Part shown: positions 6,924 through 13,778 of the stretch, in pieces
How positions within the stretch are numbered: the stretch's first letter is position 1
How the letters are laid out: every line of letters starts with the position of its first letter
Program-made: the position numbers and the translations under genes
Notes under the pieces: model-generated
Told to the model about the DNA's origin: nothing
Seen by the model: the letters and a program-made list of their open reading frames with translations, nothing else
Database searches by the model: none
Assembly: GCA_002789615.1 (NCBI GenBank)
Contig: PFTO01000035.1
Coordinates: 4,179 to 18,061, forward strand
Direction: 5' to 3'
Length of the DNA: 13,883 nucleotides
Source: Acidobacteria bacterium CG_4_9_14_3_um_filter_49_7
GTDB taxonomy: Bacteria > Acidobacteriota > Holophagae > Thermotomaculales > Thermotomaculaceae

Positions 6924-8108
6924 CTACAGAATACCCAGGGCTTGATGTCGTTCAAGGATGATATCCGCAAGGGCATCAATTTTCTTAAAATCTTCTTCGC
7001 CGGGAAGTCCCCTGGAAAGAATCGGGTCAAAATGCTCAGCCTTGACCGGTTGAATAAGAGATCCTACCTGTTCAACAACCTTTCCTCCCCAGCCATATGA
7101 GGCCATGATGCCAACGTGCTTGACTTTCGCCCTGAGGGCGCCGGTGAAGTAAGCGGCATAGACCACCGCAGGATGGGCCCCTACCAGTACAAAGGGGGTT
7201 CCGAACACGACCGTTGCGGCGTCCACAATGTCCATGGCATATTCGCCCATGTCCGCTCTGACCAGGTTGAACAGCTTCACCTTGATATCCCTGTCAATGA
7301 GGGCGCTTGTGAGATGATCCACCATCGCACGGGTGCTGCCGTGCATGGAGACAAAGGGGATCAGTACTTTGTTTTTGACTTCATCGGAAACCCAGTCCCG
7401 GTAAGCGTCCATAATGCAGGACGGACGGTCATATGCCGGGCCGTGGCTGGGAGCAATTATTTCGATATCATAATCTTCCAGAACCTTCAGATGTTTCTGA
7501 ATGATGGCCCTGAACGGCATCATGATTTCAGCATAGTAGAGCTTCGCTCCGTAAAGAACCTTTGATTCGTTCCTGACAAAGAGGTTACTGGCAGCCCGGT
7601 GGGCACCAAAGAAATCACAGGGGAAAAGAATCTTGTCTTCCTGAAGATAGGTTACCATGGTTTCCGGCCAGTGAACCCAGGGCGTCAGGATGAATTCCAG
7701 TGTCTTGTCTCCCAGGGACAACGTTTCCCTGTCCTTTATCACAATGAACCGTTCTTCCGGTATATGGAGGTGATCCACAAGCATCGCTTTGCACTTGGCG
7801 TTGGTCACTACCATGGTTTCGGGATGAAGTTCAAGAATCTTAGGGATGCCCCCGGAATGGTCCTGCTCGGCATGGTTGGATATCAGATAGTCAATGCGTT
7901 TGGGATGGACAGTTTTGAGGTTTTGAATCAGGACATTTTCCTTGTCAGGGTCCACTGTGTCAATCAATGCGGTTTTTTCACTGCCCTGAATCAGGTAAGC
8001 GTTGTAGCTGGTGCCGTCCGGCAGATGTACAAGCTCGTCGAAAAGTTCCCGGTCCCAATCAATTGCACCCACTTCGAAAATACGATCCTTCAGTTTTCTG
8101 ACAGCCAT
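6924..8108 (-). CDS. Class A flavodiiron protein (FprA/ROO-type oxygen or NO reductase)
   Basis: This 394-aa cytoplasmic enzyme reduces O2 to water (or NO to N2O) using electrons usually supplied by rubredoxin. An N-terminal metallo-beta-lactamase-like diiron domain shows H79-x-E81-x-D83-H84, H146, D165 and a final ligand in PSHGP (H222), at positions matching rubredoxin:oxygen oxidoreductase almost exactly. The C-terminal flavodoxin domain starts near residue 248 with the FMN-phosphate loop SMHGSTR (254-260). It has no fused rubredoxin or flavin reductase domain, so it is class A. I chose the internal ATG at 8106-8108, preceded by GGAGGGAC, over an in-frame ATG 75 bases upstream whose extension (MCINRRIPSYEAG...) is not family-like. 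A rubredoxin gene lies just upstream, separated by a terminator hairpin. It is probably part of PerR-linked oxygen defence. Confidence 0.95.
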   Translation of the reverse strand: MAVRKLKDRIFEVGAIDWDRELFDELVHLPDGTSYNAYLIQGSEKTALIDTVDPDKENVLIQNLKTVHPKRIDYLISNHAEQDHSGGIPKILELHPETMVVTNAKCKAMLVDHLHIPEERFIVIKDRETLSLGDKTLEFILTPWVHWPETMVTYLQEDKILFPCDFFGAHRAASNLFVRNESKVLYGAKLYYAEIMMPFRAIIQKHLKVLEDYDIEIIAPSHGPAYDRPSCIMDAYRDWVSDEVKNKVLIPFVSMHGSTRAMVDHLTSALIDRDIKVKLFNLVRADMGEYAMDIVDAATVVFGTPFVLVGAHPAVVYAAYFTGALRAKVKHVGIMASYGWGGKVVEQVGSLIQPVKAEHFDPILSRGLPGEEDFKKIDALADIILERHQALGIL

Positions 8109-8184
8109 TGTCCCTCCGTGAGATCCAGAATTAAACAGACGGAAACCAGCTTCATATGAGGGTATCCGCCGGTTGATGCACAAG

Positions 8185-8216
8185 AAAAAAGGCGGGTAAG
8201 GATATCCTCATCCGCC
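8185..8216 (-). terminator. Rho-independent terminator between rubredoxin and flavodiiron genes
   Basis: On the minus strand, a 26-base hairpin (GGCGG ... CCGCC outer stem, AGG/CCT inner stem around TA, one mismatch and one G-T pair) at 8191-8216 is followed by six T (8185-8190). It begins 14 bases after the rubredoxin stop. Downstream, TTGTGC and TCATAT 18 bases apart could be a weak promoter for the flavodiiron gene. Confidence 0.75.
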
Positions 8217-8229
8217 GAAATGTCATCGC

Positions 8230-8394
8230 TCAGTCTTCGTAAACGGAAAAATCTTCTTTGCCTACACCGCAAAGTGGGCAGACCCATTCTTCCGGAATGT
8301 TTTCAAAAGAGGTCCCAGCAGCAACGTCATTGTCAGGATCTCCAATTTCCGGATCATAAATGTACCCGCATACGTCACAAATATATTTTTTCAT
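8230..8394 (-). CDS. Rubredoxin (54 aa)
   Basis: This short frame encodes a textbook rubredoxin. The four iron-binding cysteines occur as C6-D-V-C9-G and C39-P-L-C42-G. The conserved Y-x-Y-D-P, the G-D-P-D-N turn, A-A-G-T-x-F and P-x-x-W-V-C-P are all present. It is a cytoplasmic one-electron carrier and the likely electron donor to the flavodiiron protein downstream and perhaps to the rubrerythrin-like protein upstream. The start ATG (8392-8394) has GGAGG four bases upstream. A small GGCT/AGCC dyad (8411-8423) and a TAGAAT -10-like hexamer (8425-8430) precede it, so it may have its own promoter as well as reading from the upstream genes. A strong terminator follows its stop. Confidence 0.96.
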   Translation of the reverse strand: MKKYICDVCGYIYDPEIGDPDNDVAAGTSFENIPEEWVCPLCGVGKEDFSVYED

Positions 8395-8481
8395 TTTTCC
8401 TCCAAATTACGGCTTCTTCAGCCTATTCTACCGCAAAATGCTGTTCTTTTGGCAGAAATCCGATGATCATACACTTTTTTC

Positions 8482-8853
8482 TTAGACAGTGCCCTGCGTC
8501 CCATGCTCCTGCAACTCCTGCCAGTTCTTCATGGCACGGCGAATATGGGGAATGGTGATGGATCCGCCGACTGCCAAGCCGATTGTGACCGCTTCTTCAA
8601 ATTCCTGGGAACTTGCGCCTTCTTCAAAACATCGAATGGTATGGTAGAGGATACAATCGTCGCAACGCAGTACCAGGGAAGCCGTAAAGCCGAGTAATTC
8701 CTTTGTCTTTGCAGGAAGTGCGCCGTCCCGGTACACCGCGCTGTCCAGCGAGTAAAATCTTTTCAGATTCTTTCCGGCATACTTCAGGACGATTTCATTC
8801 AGTTCGTCCCTTTCCTTTTGAAAACGTGCGGCGGCGCTATCCCCTTTGTTCAT
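8482..8853 (-). CDS. Carboxymuconolactone decarboxylase/AhpD-like family protein
   Basis: This 123-aa all-helical protein carries the AhpD-type active-site signature. C64-x-x-C67-x3-H71 occurs as CDDCILYH, with a preceding glutamate at residue 52, the same 12-residue spacing to the first cysteine as in mycobacterial AhpD. The histidine found between the two cysteines in AhpD is replaced by Asp66. Members with CxxC act as thiol reductants in peroxide defence, while others are true decarboxylases. The context argues for the redox role. Its ATG overlaps the ferritin stop (ATGA), so the two are translationally coupled. A family call is safe; the substrate is not known. Confidence 0.85.
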   Translation of the reverse strand: MNKGDSAAARFQKERDELNEIVLKYAGKNLKRFYSLDSAVYRDGALPAKTKELLGFTASLVLRCDDCILYHTIRCFEEGASSQEFEEAVTIGLAVGGSITIPHIRRAMKNWQELQEHGTQGTV

Positions 8854-9362
8854 GGTGCAGTGGGATCGGGGCTTGCCTGGCGCAGTTTCAGTTCCCTGTC
8901 CAGCATGAACAGGCCGCGGCTGTCATTCCCCATCAGGTGGAAAGACTGGACAATTTCGTCCACATTGGCTTCTTCTTCCACCTGTTCGTCCAGGTACCAC
9001 TTGAGAAAACTCTGGGTTGTGAAGTCACTCAATTCCGAAGCAAGTTTCATCAAGTCATTGATCCGACTGGTGATGTACTGCTCGTGCTCATAGGTGGCCT
9101 CGAATGCAGCCAGGGGAGAGTCCCAGTCTTTCTGAGGCTCTTCAATTGCTTTAAATTGTGCGCGGCCACCTCTATCGACGACGTATCTGTACATTTTCAT
9201 GGCGTGCATAGTTTCTTCCTCGTACTGCACTTCCATCCAATGGGCGAAGCCGGGCAGGTTCTTTTCTTCGAAATAGGCGGCCATGGCCAGGTAAAGGTAC
9301 GCGGAAAAGAATTCCGCGTTAATTTGGTCATTGAGCGCTTTTTGCATTTTTTCTGAAATCAT
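8850..9362 (-). CDS. ftnA: Bacterial ferritin (FtnA-type)
   Basis: This 170-aa non-haem ferritin stores iron as a ferric mineral in a 24-mer cage. Ferroxidase-centre residues match E. coli FtnA numbering exactly: E17, E50, H53 (in YEEETMH), E94, Q127 and E130. The length and four-helix pattern are normal, and no haem-binding methionine typical of bacterioferritin is evident. The start ATG has GGGAGG five bases upstream. The gene lies 34 bases after the rubrerythrin-like gene and overlaps the AhpD-like gene at its stop, fitting one transcript. Its presence beside PerR suggests peroxide- or iron-responsive expression that limits Fenton chemistry. Confidence 0.95.
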   Translation of the reverse strand: MISEKMQKALNDQINAEFFSAYLYLAMAAYFEEKNLPGFAHWMEVQYEEETMHAMKMYRYVVDRGGRAQFKAIEEPQKDWDSPLAAFEATYEHEQYITSRINDLMKLASELSDFTTQSFLKWYLDEQVEEEANVDEIVQSFHLMGNDSRGLFMLDRELKLRQASPDPTAP

Positions 9363-9396
9363 ACAATCCTCCCAAATCTCAATTCTCTCATTTCAG

Positions 9397-9852
9397 TTAA
9401 TTTTCTGTCAGGATCATATCGTCATACTCCATCTCAAAACGGAGTTTGTGTTTAGCCTCTTCCTGGGCCAGACGATACAACACATTCTTGGCCTTCTCAT
9501 CCTGGGCCAGTTCTGCGAGGCTAGTGTACAGGATGTAGGACTCTTTTTCTGCCTGCATGGCGATGATCAATGCCTGCTGGTAATCGATGTTATCTGCCGG
9601 GATCTCTTCCGAGTGTAGCCCTTCCAGTATTTTCAGATCCAGAATCTGTTCCTGTAGCGGCTGTAAGTCGCCCCCCTTCTTGATTCCCACAAGAACGGCT
9701 TTGTGGCCCAATTCTTCCATGGAAAATTCGATAAAAATCTTCTTCATCCAGGGCCGATCCATTCTGTCAGCCAGACCAACGTAAAATTTTGATGCCTTTT
9801 CTTCCTCAGAAATCGCGAAATCCAGCAAGTCGTCCACTGTGTTAAAATTCAT
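9397..9852 (-). CDS. Rubrerythrin-like diiron (ferritin-like) protein lacking a rubredoxin domain
   Basis: This 151-aa protein has the two-fold repeated helix-pair pattern of rubrerythrin diiron domains. The first pair has E17-E-K-A20 followed by E47-x-x-H50 (MEELGHK). The second has QAEKESYILY followed by E-x-x-H in EEAKHKLRFE. No C-terminal CxxC rubredoxin module is present, so electrons would have to come from a separate carrier, and the free rubredoxin three genes downstream is the obvious candidate. Rubrerythrins reduce hydrogen peroxide in anaerobes, while some rubredoxin-less relatives bind iron only. A GGGGGAAG ribosome binding site precedes the ATG. It follows perR by 115 bases. Confidence 0.82.
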   Translation of the reverse strand: MNFNTVDDLLDFAISEEEKASKFYVGLADRMDRPWMKKIFIEFSMEELGHKAVLVGIKKGGDLQPLQEQILDLKILEGLHSEEIPADNIDYQQALIIAMQAEKESYILYTSLAELAQDEKAKNVLYRLAQEEAKHKLRFEMEYDDMILTEN

Positions 9853-9967
9853 ACTTCCCCCATTTGCCTGTTTGTTCTTTATTCAAAACCCTGATTTTCC
9901 TTGTTATATTTATGCCACGTATTGATTCTGATCGCAAATGTTTTCATCCGGAAGCAGGGCGCAAAAG

Positions 9968-10369
9968 TTAATGATGGCTCGGGCCCTTCTGACACTGAGG
10001 ACAAATGCCCAGCAATTCAACGTTGTACTCCAGAATTTGAAAACTGGTCTTTTCACTCCATTCCGATGAAGGTTGCGGAAGCTCAAAATACAGATCATCA
10101 ATCTTCCCGCACTTGACGCACTTGACATGATAGTGTGGGCTGACATCTCCATCAAATCGCTTCTGTTGGCCTGCAGTGTCCAGTTTCCGGATGATCCCCT
10201 GTTCTGTCAGAATGTCCAGGTTTCTGTACACAGTACCCAGACTGATGCGCGGTAACCGTTTCCGTACCAGTCCGAAAATCTCGTCTGCAGTCGGGTGAGT
10301 TTTCAAGCCCTTGACCGTTTCCAGAATGATCTGCCGCTGTCGTGTCATCCGATGTTGTTTTTCTGCCAT
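9968..10369 (-). CDS. perR: PerR-type peroxide-sensing regulator (Fur family)
   Basis: This 133-aa Fur-family repressor has a winged helix (HPTADEIF, ISLGTVYRNLDILTEQGII) and a metal-binding dimerisation domain. The five PerR regulatory-metal ligands can be placed with the same spacing as in Bacillus subtilis PerR: H25, D73, H79, H81 and D92. The Asp at the D85-equivalent position is the residue associated with peroxide sensing by metal-catalysed histidine oxidation. Structural zinc cysteines are C84-x-x-C87 and C123-x-x-C126. The ATG has AGGAGG seven bases upstream. It heads the cluster of rubrerythrin-like, ferritin, AhpD-like and rubredoxin genes, its probable regulon. Assignment to PerR rather than Fur rests on residues and context. 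Confidence 0.88.
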   Translation of the reverse strand: MAEKQHRMTRQRQIILETVKGLKTHPTADEIFGLVRKRLPRISLGTVYRNLDILTEQGIIRKLDTAGQQKRFDGDVSPHYHVKCVKCGKIDDLYFELPQPSSEWSEKTSFQILEYNVELLGICPQCQKGPSHH

Positions 10370-10386
10370 TGTCGCCTCCTAATCAG

Positions 10387-10401
10387 GAATTATTCTTATT
10401 C
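10387..10401 (-). promoter_or_regulatory. Candidate PerR/Fur box over the perR transcription start
   Basis: GAATAAGAATAATTC is an AT-rich 7-1-7 dyad with five of seven pairs matched. It begins about seven bases after the -10 box, where an autoregulatory operator would sit. It resembles PerR boxes in length and AT content but is imperfect. Confidence 0.4.
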
Positions 10402-10407
10402 GAGGAT

Positions 10408-10436
10408 ATTTTACTTATTTCAGTTGTAGTTGTCAA
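10408..10436 (-). promoter_or_regulatory. Strong sigma70-type promoter of perR
   Basis: On the minus strand, TTGACA (10431-10436) is a consensus -35, and TAAAAT (10408-10413) follows after the ideal 17-base spacer. It lies entirely between the histidine kinase stop and the perR start. Confidence 0.85.
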
Positions 10437-10443
10437 GTACCTT

Positions 10444-11238
10444 TCAAATTTCAACGACTCTAAGGGGAAGGATAATGGAAAAAACAGTTCCTTTACCAAC
10501 ACTGCTCTCCACTTTTATTCCACCACCGTGGGCCTCAATGAACTTGTTTGCGATGGAAAGGCCGAGTCCTGTCCCTCCCCGGCGCTGGGAACGGAATGCC
10601 ACGAATATTTCCCGCATAAATTCTTCCGTCATCCCCGGCCCGTTGTCTTCAACCCGTATAACGGCCAGATCACGAACCCGTTTCAGTGCTACCTGGATTC
10701 GACCCTGTTCCGGGAGAATCTGGATATCATTGATGAGAATATTCATTAACGCCTGGCGAAGGCGCCGGGCATCTCCATCAATAAGAACAGGGGTTTCAGG
10801 TAACGTGATGTCCAGTTCAACACCTTTTTCCGTGGCCTGTTTCTTCAGGAATTGAATCAAGTCATTGAGAAAATGGTTCAAATCCATAGATTCCCGTTTC
10901 AGTTCAGTGGGCCGGGCATACGTCAGGAAATTTGTCATGAGTTCATTCAAGCGGCCGATTTCGTACGTGACCAGGCGGATGGTTTCCCTGAAATCTCCTT
11001 TGGCTTGGTCATCCTGAAGAGAATCTTCCAGATCCTCCTGAAGTAGCTGGATATTGATTTTAATGGAATTCAGTGGATTCCGGATTTCGTGGGCCAGACC
11101 GGAGGCCAGAATCCCGGCTTCGCTCAAATCCACCTGCAGTTTGTGGATGGCATTGGCTTTTTTCAGTTTCAGCCAGAGGACAACGCTGATCAGCGCGAAA
11201 AAGGTTGCGAGGACAGACGCCACTACGAGCGAAATCAT
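10444..11238 (-). CDS. Orphan membrane-anchored sensor histidine kinase
   Basis: This 264-aa kinase has one N-terminal transmembrane segment (about residues 3-23) and no visible extracytoplasmic, PAS or HAMP sensor domain. The H-box LAHEIRNPLNSI places the phospho-acceptor at H50. The catalytic domain has the N-box NILINDIQI (Mg-binding N170), the G1 motif EDNGPGM (197-203) and the G2 motif GGTGLGLSI (221-229). The usual Ala of the N-box NAxQ motif is Asp171, a minor deviation. Such short kinases resemble NtrB/AtoS-type output modules that often signal to sigma54 activators. No response regulator is next to it. Its start overlaps the prfB stop (ATGA), so it is translated with release factor 2. 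The signal and partner are unknown. Confidence 0.9.
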   Translation of the reverse strand: MISLVVASVLATFFALISVVLWLKLKKANAIHKLQVDLSEAGILASGLAHEIRNPLNSIKINIQLLQEDLEDSLQDDQAKGDFRETIRLVTYEIGRLNELMTNFLTYARPTELKRESMDLNHFLNDLIQFLKKQATEKGVELDITLPETPVLIDGDARRLRQALMNILINDIQILPEQGRIQVALKRVRDLAVIRVEDNGPGMTEEFMREIFVAFRSQRRGGTGLGLSIANKFIEAHGGGIKVESSVGKGTVFSIILPLRVVEI

Positions 11239-12345
11239 CTGCCCTTTCCAGAAGCACTCATTACCAGGTATTCCCGGATAAAAGAGTCCAGATCCCCGTC
11301 CAGAACCGGGTCAACGTTTCCGGTTTCAAAATTTGTGCGATGGTCTTTGATCATTCGGTATGGGTGAAGGACATAGGAACGAATCTGGCTGCCCCAGCTG
11401 ATTTCTTTCTTTTCCCCCGCCAGTTTTTCATGTTGTTTTCTCTGCTTTTCCAGTTCCAGTTCATAAAGACGGGATTTTAACACCTTCATCGCCACGTCGC
11501 GGTTCTTGATCTGGGAGCGTTCGTTCTGGCAACAAACCACAGTTCCGGTGGGGAGATGGGTGATACGGACAGCAGAATCGGTGGTGTTGACATGCTGACC
11601 GCCGGCGCCACTGGACCGGTAGGTATCAACTCTCAGATCCTTTTCATTGATTTCAATATCGATATCATCATCAATCTCCGGTACTGACAATACCGATGCG
11701 AAGGAAGTGTGGCGACGGCTGTTGGCATCAAACGGGCTGATTCGGACCAATCGGTGGACGCCGGTTTCTGCTTTCAGGTACCCGTAGGCGTAGTCCCCTT
11801 CCATCAAAACCGTAACGCTCTTGATTCCGGCCTCGTCCCCAGGCTGGAAATCAATGACATCCATCTTGAATCCTTTTCGTTCGGCATACCGGGTGTACAT
11901 CCGATACAGCATCTGTGCCCAGTCCTGTGACTCGGTGCCGCCGGATCCAGAATGAATTGTCAGGATGGCATTGTTTGGATCGTGTTTTCCTCCGAGAATC
12001 ATCCGTAACTCGGCATCATCCACAATTTCGGTTAAAGTCGTAATTTGTTCTGAAAGTTCGGCCACCATATCTTCACCCTCTGACTGGAGCTCCAGGAGGA
12101 CGTCCACTTCGTCCGCAGCTTCCTTCAGGCGCGCGTCCATGTCGATGTGTGCTTTCAATCGGGACACTTCCTTCAGGATCTTCTGTGCGGCCTCATTGTC
12201 ATTCCAGAATTCAGGGTCGGACGTTTTTTCTTCCAGTTCAACAATCCGTTTCTGCTTGCCAGTTGCGTCAAAGATAACTCCGAATCGTCGGGATGCGTTC
12301 CTTCAGGCTGTTGTGACGTTCTACTGCAGTTTCCAGATCCATCAT
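11235..12345 (-). CDS. prfB: Peptide chain release factor 2, expressed by programmed +1 frameshift
   Basis: The gene is in two frames. Codons 1-25 (12345-12271) are followed by an in-frame TGA (12270-12268). Reading resumes one base on at GAC (12269) and continues to the stop at 11235, giving 369 aa, close to the 365 aa of E. coli RF2. The N-terminus reads MMDLETAVERHNSLKERIP and, after the shift, YLDATGKQKRIVELEE. RF2 hallmarks are the UGA-recognition tripeptide SPF (203-205) and the peptidyl-hydrolysis GGQ (248-250). The start has AAGGAG six bases upstream. If the first frame were ignored the protein would lose its N-terminal helices. RF2 ends translation at UAA and UGA and controls its own level through the UGA at codon 26. 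Its stop overlaps the histidine kinase start. Confidence 0.96.
12267..12283 (-). promoter_or_regulatory. prfB programmed +1 frameshift site
   Basis: The minus strand reads TCGGAGTTATCTTTGAC. The slippery core CTT TGA C is exactly the classical one, with UGA at codon 26 as in E. coli. The upstream Shine-Dalgarno-like stimulator is CGGAG rather than AGGGGG and ends four bases before CTT. Confidence 0.93.
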
Positions 12346-12387
12346 GTCATTCTCCTTATAAAAACAGTCATTTTTGCTTCCGACCCT

Positions 12388-12417
12388 ATGATACCCGACC
12401 CTGCGCAGGAAATGCAA
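12388..12417 (-). promoter_or_regulatory. Probable sigma70 promoter of prfB-histidine kinase operon
   Basis: TTGCAT (12412-12417) and TATCAT (12388-12393) are separated by 18 bases on the minus strand. The -10 box lies 42 bases upstream of the prfB start codon. Confidence 0.6.
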
Positions 12418-12423
12418 GGGGAT

Positions 12424-12766
12424 TGCCCTGCGGGCAGTGAGAGTGCGTGTGGAAGTGTGCGAAGGAGCTAAACTACCTGGAACAGAGAATTGCCTCCCCT
12501 CTGACGCCCCACGCCCACACATAACGCCCACGTCCGCGGACAAGGTTAAGGTTGAGTGTAAGTGAACGAAGAAGTAGAAAAATAGGCTTACGTGGGGCAC
12601 AAAAGCCTTTCGCGGGGCCACGTGGCTGACGACTGCCGCATTGCGGCGATTTCAAGCCAGGAAAGGCAAGGACAAGACAGAGGAACAGTCATTCTCCGTC
12701 TTGCCCCCACCCATCACTCATCACAGTGCCGAAGGCACGCCATCACTCATCACTGGCCAGAGGCCA
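12424..12766. mobile_element. Candidate REPIN/MITE-like non-coding element with terminal hairpins
   Basis: The gene-free stretch between prfB and the membrane protein is bounded by inverted termini. The left end reads TGCCC-TGC-GGGCA then GTGAGAGTG (plus strand, 12424-12444). The right end, read on the minus strand from 12766, is TGGCC-TCT-GGCCA then GTGATGAGTG. The two agree at about 18 of 23 positions, and the third stem pair is C:G in one and G:C in the other, a compensatory change. Inside are a further hairpin, GCCGC-ATT-GCGGC (12635-12647), a 10-bp palindrome GCCACGTGGC (12617-12626), a doubled AAGGTT (12542-12553) and repeated ACGCCCAC. No reading frame looks coding and no target-site duplication is obvious. 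Confidence 0.45.
12711..12766 (-). repeat. Two tandem hairpin-plus-GTGATGAGTGATGG units
   Basis: On the minus strand two units follow each other. Each is a 5-bp stem with a 3-base loop (TGGCC-TCT-GGCCA, then GTGCC-TTC-GGCAC) followed by the identical 14-mer GTGATGAGTGATGG. The stems differ in sequence but keep perfect pairing. They lie just downstream of the membrane protein stop and could cap its transcript, but no T-tract follows. Confidence 0.7.
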
Positions 12767-12769
12767 AAG

Positions 12770-13609
12770 TCAGGAGCCGAATTTTTCAGAAAAAGTGATA
12801 TTAATACCGGTCCCCTCATCTGTGTTGGTGACAATTACATTGATGGAAACATTGCCGCCCTTCTGACCGGACATATTTACCATCTTCTTGTCATTCATGG
12901 TATAGCTGTTCTTGCTGACGGCGAAACCATTGTCTTTCAGTTCCTTTTCCATCAGGGCCGCGGCGATTTCCACTGAGTCCTGAACCACAATGGAATATCC
13001 ACCGGTGGTCCCCTTGTCAGCGCTCATTACCATGACGTGCTGGGGAACAATATCCTTGTAGAGGGGGACCCATTTTGGCAGTTTGCTGGCATTTGAGCCG
13101 GTTGAAATATTAAGATTCCCTTCAGATGTCTTAATATTCATGGTGCCGGACTCTTCCCCTTTTTTGTCCGAACCCGTGTCTATACTGATGGTGGATTCTT
13201 TCCCCTTGTCATCGAAAAAGCGGAATTTACCATCCTTTATATCCTGTAGGTCCACGGTAACAGTTTTTCCGGTTTTCTTGTTCCGCAAGGTGATGGTCTG
13301 GGAATCATTGTCGGTGCTGACGACTTCCACATCAGGATTCATTGTCGTGACAATTTTTGCGGCTGCCGCAGTTGGGTTCTTTTTCCAGAGCGCGGGGTCA
13401 AACCCGGCCTGTTTAACCTTATGGACAGCGTAACCACCAAGGGCGACCAGTCCGATGACCGTAAGCAGGACAATCACCGCACAACCGATGCCCACCCATG
13501 CCAGGGCTGGAAGCCCCTTCTTTTTTGGTGGAACCGGGGGTTGCGGGGCGGTATATGGGGGCTGTGGTGCCTGAGGGGCCTGGGGAACCGGGGGTACTTC
13601 GTTTGACAT
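12770..13609 (-). CDS. Single-pass membrane protein of unknown function with proline-rich N-terminus
   Basis: This 279-aa protein is not recognised as a named family. Residues 1-28 are low-complexity Pro/Gln/Ala (QAPQAPQPP, PQPPVPPKKK), probably cytoplasmic. A basic KKK then precedes one transmembrane helix (about 35-60, LAWVGIGCAVIVLLTVIGLV). The remaining 215 residues are polar and probably extracytoplasmic: VEVVSTDNDSQTITLRNKKTGKTVTVDL and a Gly/Ser/Asn-rich section (about 150-175) suggest beta structure, and the last 90 residues (KWVPLYKDIV ... INVIVTN) read as a compact alpha/beta domain. Similar DUF-type proteins with this layout are found in Acidobacteriota and myxobacteria, an impression from memory only. 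The start ATG has AGGAG upstream. It stands alone between repeat-rich regions. Confidence 0.82.
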   Translation of the reverse strand: MSNEVPPVPQAPQAPQPPYTAPQPPVPPKKKGLPALAWVGIGCAVIVLLTVIGLVALGGYAVHKVKQAGFDPALWKKNPTAAAAKIVTTMNPDVEVVSTDNDSQTITLRNKKTGKTVTVDLQDIKDGKFRFFDDKGKESTISIDTGSDKKGEESGTMNIKTSEGNLNISTGSNASKLPKWVPLYKDIVPQHVMVMSADKGTTGGYSIVVQDSVEIAAALMEKELKDNGFAVSKNSYTMNDKKMVNMSGQKGGNVSINVIVTNTDEGTGINITFSEKFGS

Positions 13610-13703
13610 TACAAACTCCTTTCTTTAATAGTATTGATGCTGATTCAAACTGGCAAAAACAGTACGAAATTGCGGTCTGGACCATTCATAAATAACCTTG
13701 GTG

Positions 13704-13732
13704 TACATATTATACTGAAATTCTATCTTCAA
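13704..13732 (-). promoter_or_regulatory. Possible promoter of the proline-rich membrane protein gene
   Basis: TTGAAG (13727-13732) and TATGTA (13704-13709) are 17 bases apart on the minus strand. An overlapping consensus TATAAT (13709-13714) could be the true -10 with a poorer -35. The untranslated leader would be about 90 bases. Confidence 0.4.
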
Positions 13733-13778
13733 GGGAAGCGTCATAAACGTCGCCGTGATGAGTGAAGAAAGAAGAGAG

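Noticed and set aside
7116..8159. Plus-strand open frames of 149 and 186 codons opposite the flavodiiron gene
   Set aside because: They mirror the codons of a fully conserved enzyme on the other strand and have no recognisable domain.
8109..8183. 25-residue N-terminal extension of the flavodiiron protein
   Set aside because: The extension is not family-like, and the internal ATG has a good ribosome binding site and restores the standard ligand numbering.
12168..12345. prfB as a pseudogene or sequencing frameshift
   Set aside because: The shift is at the exact codon-26 CTT TGA C site used for programmed frameshifting, and both frames are otherwise intact.
12711..12766. CRISPR array or intrinsic terminator
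   Set aside because: Only two short units with hairpins and no unique spacers of regular size, and no T-tract after the hairpins.
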